Assembly: GCA_015207585.1 (NCBI GenBank)
Contig: JADEWQ010000036.1
Coordinates: forward strand, 1 to 48,959
Source: Pleurocapsales cyanobacterium LEGE 06147
GTDB taxonomy: Bacteria > Cyanobacteriota > Cyanobacteriia > Cyanobacteriales > Xenococcaceae
Direction: 5' to 3'
Length of the DNA: 48,959 nt
Shown here piece by piece: positions 46,628 to 48,959 of the stretch (position 1 is the first letter of the stretch; each line of letters opens with the position of its first letter). The notes under the pieces are model-generated. The model was given only the letters and a program-made list of their open reading frames with translations, was not told where the DNA came from and did not search any database. Position numbers and translations under genes: made by a program.

Positions 46628-47197
46628 ATGGGAAGAACCCGCGAAAATAAACAGGCAATTATAACAGAACTGAAGGAAGCCTTGAGCGATACACAACTAA
46701 CTGTAGTTATCGATTATCAAGGTTTATCAGTTGCTGAAATTACCGATTTGCGAAATCGTCTGCGTACTAGTGGTGCGCAATGTAAGGTAACTAAAAACAC
46801 TTTGATGCACCTAGCAGTAGAAGAAGATGAAAACTGGAAACCAATGACCCAGTTTCTCAGTGGCTCATCTGCTTTTTTACTGGTCAAAGACGATATCGGC
46901 AGTGCTGTTAGAGCGTACCAAGAGTTTCAGAAAAACACCAAAAAAACCGAGTTTCGCGGTGGCGTAATGCAAGGGCAAGCCCTCAACGAGCAGCAGGTTA
47001 AGGCGATCGCCGATCTGCCCTCGAAAGAGGAACTCATTGCCCAAATTGCCGGTGCTATTAATTCTCTTGCCACCAAACTGGCAGTGGGAATCAATGAAGT
47101 GCCTAGCTCTGTGGCTCGCGGCATCAACGAAGTACCTGGTTCTCTTGGTCGCGCACTGGCAGCGATCGCTGCTAAAGAAGAAGGCAGTGCCTCTTAA
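46628..47197 (+). CDS. rplJ: 50S ribosomal protein L10
   Basis: A 189-aa stalk base protein that binds 23S rRNA through its N-terminal domain and L7/L12 dimers through its C-terminal helix. MGRTRENKQAII, TVVIDYQGLSVAEITDLRN and KVTKNTLM are typical. GGAGGTG precedes the ATG at 46628; an overlapping ATG at 46623 is in another frame. The C-terminal part includes two similar GINEVP segments. Confidence 0.96.
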   Translation: MGRTRENKQAIITELKEALSDTQLTVVIDYQGLSVAEITDLRNRLRTSGAQCKVTKNTLMHLAVEEDENWKPMTQFLSGSSAFLLVKDDIGSAVRAYQEFQKNTKKTEFRGGVMQGQALNEQQVKAIADLPSKEELIAQIAGAINSLATKLAVGINEVPSSVARGINEVPGSLGRALAAIAAKEEGSAS

Positions 47198-47308
47198 ACA
47201 ACTGCTTTGTTTTGTCACCGTTGCGCTTAAATTTAATTCGAGCGGCTGGATGACTTATGTCCACTAACAACTAACCAACTTAATTAAAAGCAAAAAGGAG
47301 TTAATCTA

Positions 47309-47710
47309 ATGTCTGCTACAACTGATGAAATTCTCGAAAAGCTAAAATCGCTGACTTTGCTAGAAGCTTCCGAGCTAGTCAAACAAATCGAAGAAACCTT
47401 CGGCGTTAGTGCTGCTGCACCTGCTGGAGGAATGATGATGATGGCTCCCGGTGCTGCTGCTCCCGGTGCTCCTGCTGCCGAACCAGAAGAGGAAAAAACT
47501 GAATTCGACGTCATTCTTGAAGATGTACCTGGCGACAAGAAAATTGCCATTCTTAAGGTGGTACGTACCATTACTGGTTTGGGTCTCAAAGAAGCTAAAG
47601 AATTGGTTGAATCTGCACCTAAACCGATTAAGGAAGGAGTTGCCAAAGACGATGCCGAAGACACCAAGAAGAAATTGGAAGAAGCTGGTGCAAAAGTCAG
47701 CGTGAAGTAA
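47309..47710 (+). CDS. rplL: 50S ribosomal protein L7/L12
   Basis: A 133-aa acidic stalk protein. The N-terminal dimerisation domain ([20 protein letters not shown]), an Ala/Gly/Pro/Met-rich hinge (about 36-62) and the C-terminal domain ([20 protein letters not shown]) that recruits elongation factors are all present. AAAGGAG precedes the ATG. It ends the operon, followed by a strong terminator. Confidence 0.97.
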   Translation: MSATTDEILEKLKSLTLLEASELVKQIEETFGVSAAAPAGGMMMMAPGAAAPGAPAAEPEEEKTEFDVILEDVPGDKKIAILKVVRTITGLGLKEAKELVESAPKPIKEGVAKDDAEDTKKKLEEAGAKVSVK

Positions 47711-47732
47711 TCGATTTAAATAGATGTTTCCA

Positions 47733-47765
47733 ACAGCAGGCTCTTATAGTCTGCTTTTTTTTATT
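47733..47765 (+). terminator. Rho-independent terminator of the rplJ-rplL operon
   Basis: AGCAG (47735-47739) and CTGCT (47751-47755) form a stem, extended by a G-U pair, followed by a run of eight T. It is 24 bases after the rplL stop. Confidence 0.85.
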
Positions 47766-47927
47766 TTTAATCAAATCGATCTCATATCATACTAAATTCT
47801 GTTGAAATACAACATTTAGAAGCTTTTTAGCCTAATTAAAACTCCCAAACGAAAAGTATGTTTTCAGAATCGGATTTGGTATCATATCAATGCCAAAAAT
47901 TATTGCTACAGTCTTCTTGTCACTGTG

Positions 47928-48338
47928 TCAACTATCTGTAGTCAACGCTTCCATGCTAGCTTGCTTCCAGAGTTCGTAGAGGCAGGTTTCAGCCCCTTCA
48001 CTCAGTACACAGACAAAGATACCTTCCTGGCTGTCTTCTTTATCAGTAATCCACGTTCCTTTAAGGCTGACTTCTATCCATTCGCGATCCTGCGTAGCAG
48101 GTGCTGCCGCACCGCAAATAGTTAGATCGAGCATCTTACCATTTTCTGCCCGTAATGCTTCTACATCGGATAAATAAGCTAAATCCACAGAGAGTAAAAA
48201 GGAAGCAGTGCTGGGTTCAATATAAATACTATTAGCCGTACGCAAGCAGAGTAACGTTCTTTTAGCTACCCAATTTTCTAATGATTCAGTCAAATATTCT
48301 AGATAAAAACCATTTTCCGTGTAGGTAAGTTTCAACAT
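47928..48338 (-). CDS. alr0857-family conserved cyanobacterial protein
   Basis: A 136-aa protein of unknown function that I recognise as the cyanobacteria-specific alr0857 family: MLKLTYTENGFYLEYLTESL, WVAKRTLLCLRTANSIYIEP, SFLLSVDLAYLSD and WIEVSLKGTWI. The start at 48338 follows GGAG; the longer frame (to 48401) is not conserved. A short stretch (CGAAAPATQD) is encoded by an 18-bp dispersed repeat (48098-48115) and appears to be an in-frame insertion. It converges on the rplL operon. Confidence 0.8.
   Translation of the reverse strand: MLKLTYTENGFYLEYLTESLENWVAKRTLLCLRTANSIYIEPSTASFLLSVDLAYLSDVEALRAENGKMLDLTICGAAAPATQDREWIEVSLKGTWITDKEDSQEGIFVCVLSEGAETCLYELWKQASMEALTTDS
48098..48115. repeat. 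18-bp dispersed repeat inside the alr0857-family gene
   Basis: Identical to 5392-5409. Read in the gene it adds Ala-rich residues where the family has a shorter loop, without breaking the frame. Confidence 0.8.
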
Positions 48339-48735
48339 CCGCTTTCTCTCTCCATTTCCTAATTTAGACTTCTTCATAAAGAAGTCACTCTTGTTTGCCA
48401 AAACTATTGGACGACCTCTACAGCAGGGTAAATCGCGTCCTTTTGGCTTGGTTTTTAGTTTTATTCCTGTTGGTTGGGATGTCTAAATGCCTTTACGACT
48501 ATTACAGGATTTTCATGAGATTACTACGTTGTCTCAACGGTGTCTTCCTCCTTTAGAACGGGGAATAAAAAAATCTTTAGTTAAATTTTTCTTACTTGCG
48601 TGGGATTGGCATTGATATTTGCTAGGTTGTGGAAGTTTTCGCCTGGAAATTGTCTAATAACAAAAACCGCTCTTGAGAACCTATAATAATCACACTAATC
48701 TGTAACTATCTGTCTCATTCTTGCTTCTCAGCAGT
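48339..48735. other. Region with short coding-like scraps
   Basis: No complete gene. On the plus strand a frame ending at about 48486 reads GRPLQQGKSRPFGLVFSFIP before its stop, and ATG 48487-48615 encodes 42 residues (MPLRLLQDFHEITTLSQRC at its start). Both look protein-like but I cannot assign either. The last hundred bases probably include the right end of the TnpB element and its guide-RNA region. Confidence 0.35.
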
Positions 48736-48755
48736 CCTTCAACCTAAGTCGAAGG
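48736..48755 (-). ncRNA. Hairpin at the tnpB stop codon, possible part of the omega RNA
   Basis: CCTTCGAC and GTTGAAGG (minus strand) form an eight-pair stem with a 4-base loop containing the stop codon. In IS200/IS605-type elements the guide (omega) RNA overlaps the 3' end of tnpB and the right end of the element. This hairpin is in the right place, but the full RNA is not defined here. Confidence 0.4.
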
Positions 48756-48959
48756 TTTGTGTACTGCTCCACAAGCGATGACGGTAGAGCTTACCGCCAG
48801 AGATGCGAGGTTAAGGCTAGCGTTGAAGTCGCGGTTTAACCTCATCTCACACTTTTGACAGTTGAAGATACGTTCTTTGAGAGGCATCTTCTGACGATGA
48901 CCACATTTAGAACACAACTGACTAGAAGGATAGAATCTATCCGCTACGATTAATTCTGT
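48744..48959 (-). mobile_element. tnpB: TnpB (IS200/IS605 family OrfB), C-terminal part cut by the window edge
   Basis: The last 71 codons of a TnpB gene enter from the right edge. The zinc ribbon has CxxC pairs CSKCGH and CQKC, then LNRDFNASLNLAS, which carries the last acidic residue of the RuvC-like nuclease site. TnpB is an RNA-guided nuclease helping transposon retention. The 5' part, including the remainder of RuvC, lies beyond the window, as would any tnpA. Confidence 0.9.

Overview
The window is cyanobacterial chromosomal DNA. HIP1-type GCGATCGC octamers are scattered throughout. It carries a plant-type acyl-lipid desaturase (DesA), a 4-hydroxybenzoate solanesyltransferase for plastoquinone, a COP23-domain protein, an alr0857-family protein and the cyanobacterial order rplS-trnW-secE-nusG-rplK-rplA-rplJ-rplL. 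The many dispersed palindromes, direct repeats and decayed genes suggest a large, repeat-rich genome of the Pleurocapsales/Chroococcales kind, but the genus cannot be fixed from this sequence alone.

Region by region. 1-5.3 kb: a histidine kinase broken by a 35-bp tandem duplication, a Ser/Thr kinase with TPRs, a COP23 protein, and a RHH antitoxin/MazF-like toxin pair bracketed by 71-74 bp direct repeats. 5.3-14.3 kb: a two-partner secretion locus with a TpsA-like filamentous protein (split by two +1 frameshifts inside a 342-bp tandem duplication), a Uma2 nuclease-fold protein, a TpsB/ShlB transporter and an overlapping CHAT (caspase-like) TPR protein. 14.4-19.8 kb: a truncated second Uma2, desA, an antitoxin with a frameshifted RelE-like toxin, hemW and a PIN/TRAM membrane protein.

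20.0-25.3 kb is an arsenic island. An ArsR repressor with CxCxxC, ArsR-type boxes, a PstS-like lipoprotein, an ACR3 arsenite pump and a dual-specificity-type phosphatase look intact. arsH has lost its 5' half, arsC has an in-frame internal deletion leaving 52 aa, and a CoA-disulfide-reductase-like flavoprotein is frameshifted and lacks its NAD-binding middle. A decayed copy of the ubiA 3' end lies just beyond. The remaining parts would still support sensing and export of arsenite, but not reduction of arsenate by ArsC.

25.3-37.3 kb holds housekeeping genes: a YrdC-family gene, ubiA, ppx, a four-ACT aspartate kinase, thrC followed by a MoaD/ThiS-like carrier protein, a glycosyltransferase, a SpoIID-like protein and rnz. 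37.3-40 kb is accessory: an orphan DNA-phosphorothioation-associated protein 4, a small HTH protein, three copies of a GTGTCA-N12-TGAnAC inverted repeat, a scar joining TonB-receptor and siderophore-binding-protein remnants, and a HEPN protein. 40.2-47.8 kb returns to core genes (miaA, slt, rplS, tRNA-Trp, secE to rplL) with an L10 leader and attenuator. The right end has an alr0857-family gene and the 3' end of a TnpB gene.

No complete novel system is evident. The most unusual items are the selectively eroded ars island with a PstS partner, the three-copy operator-like element around the orphan dnd-associated gene, the TpsB/CHAT overlap with an embedded Uma2 gene, and the thrC/sulfur-carrier pair.
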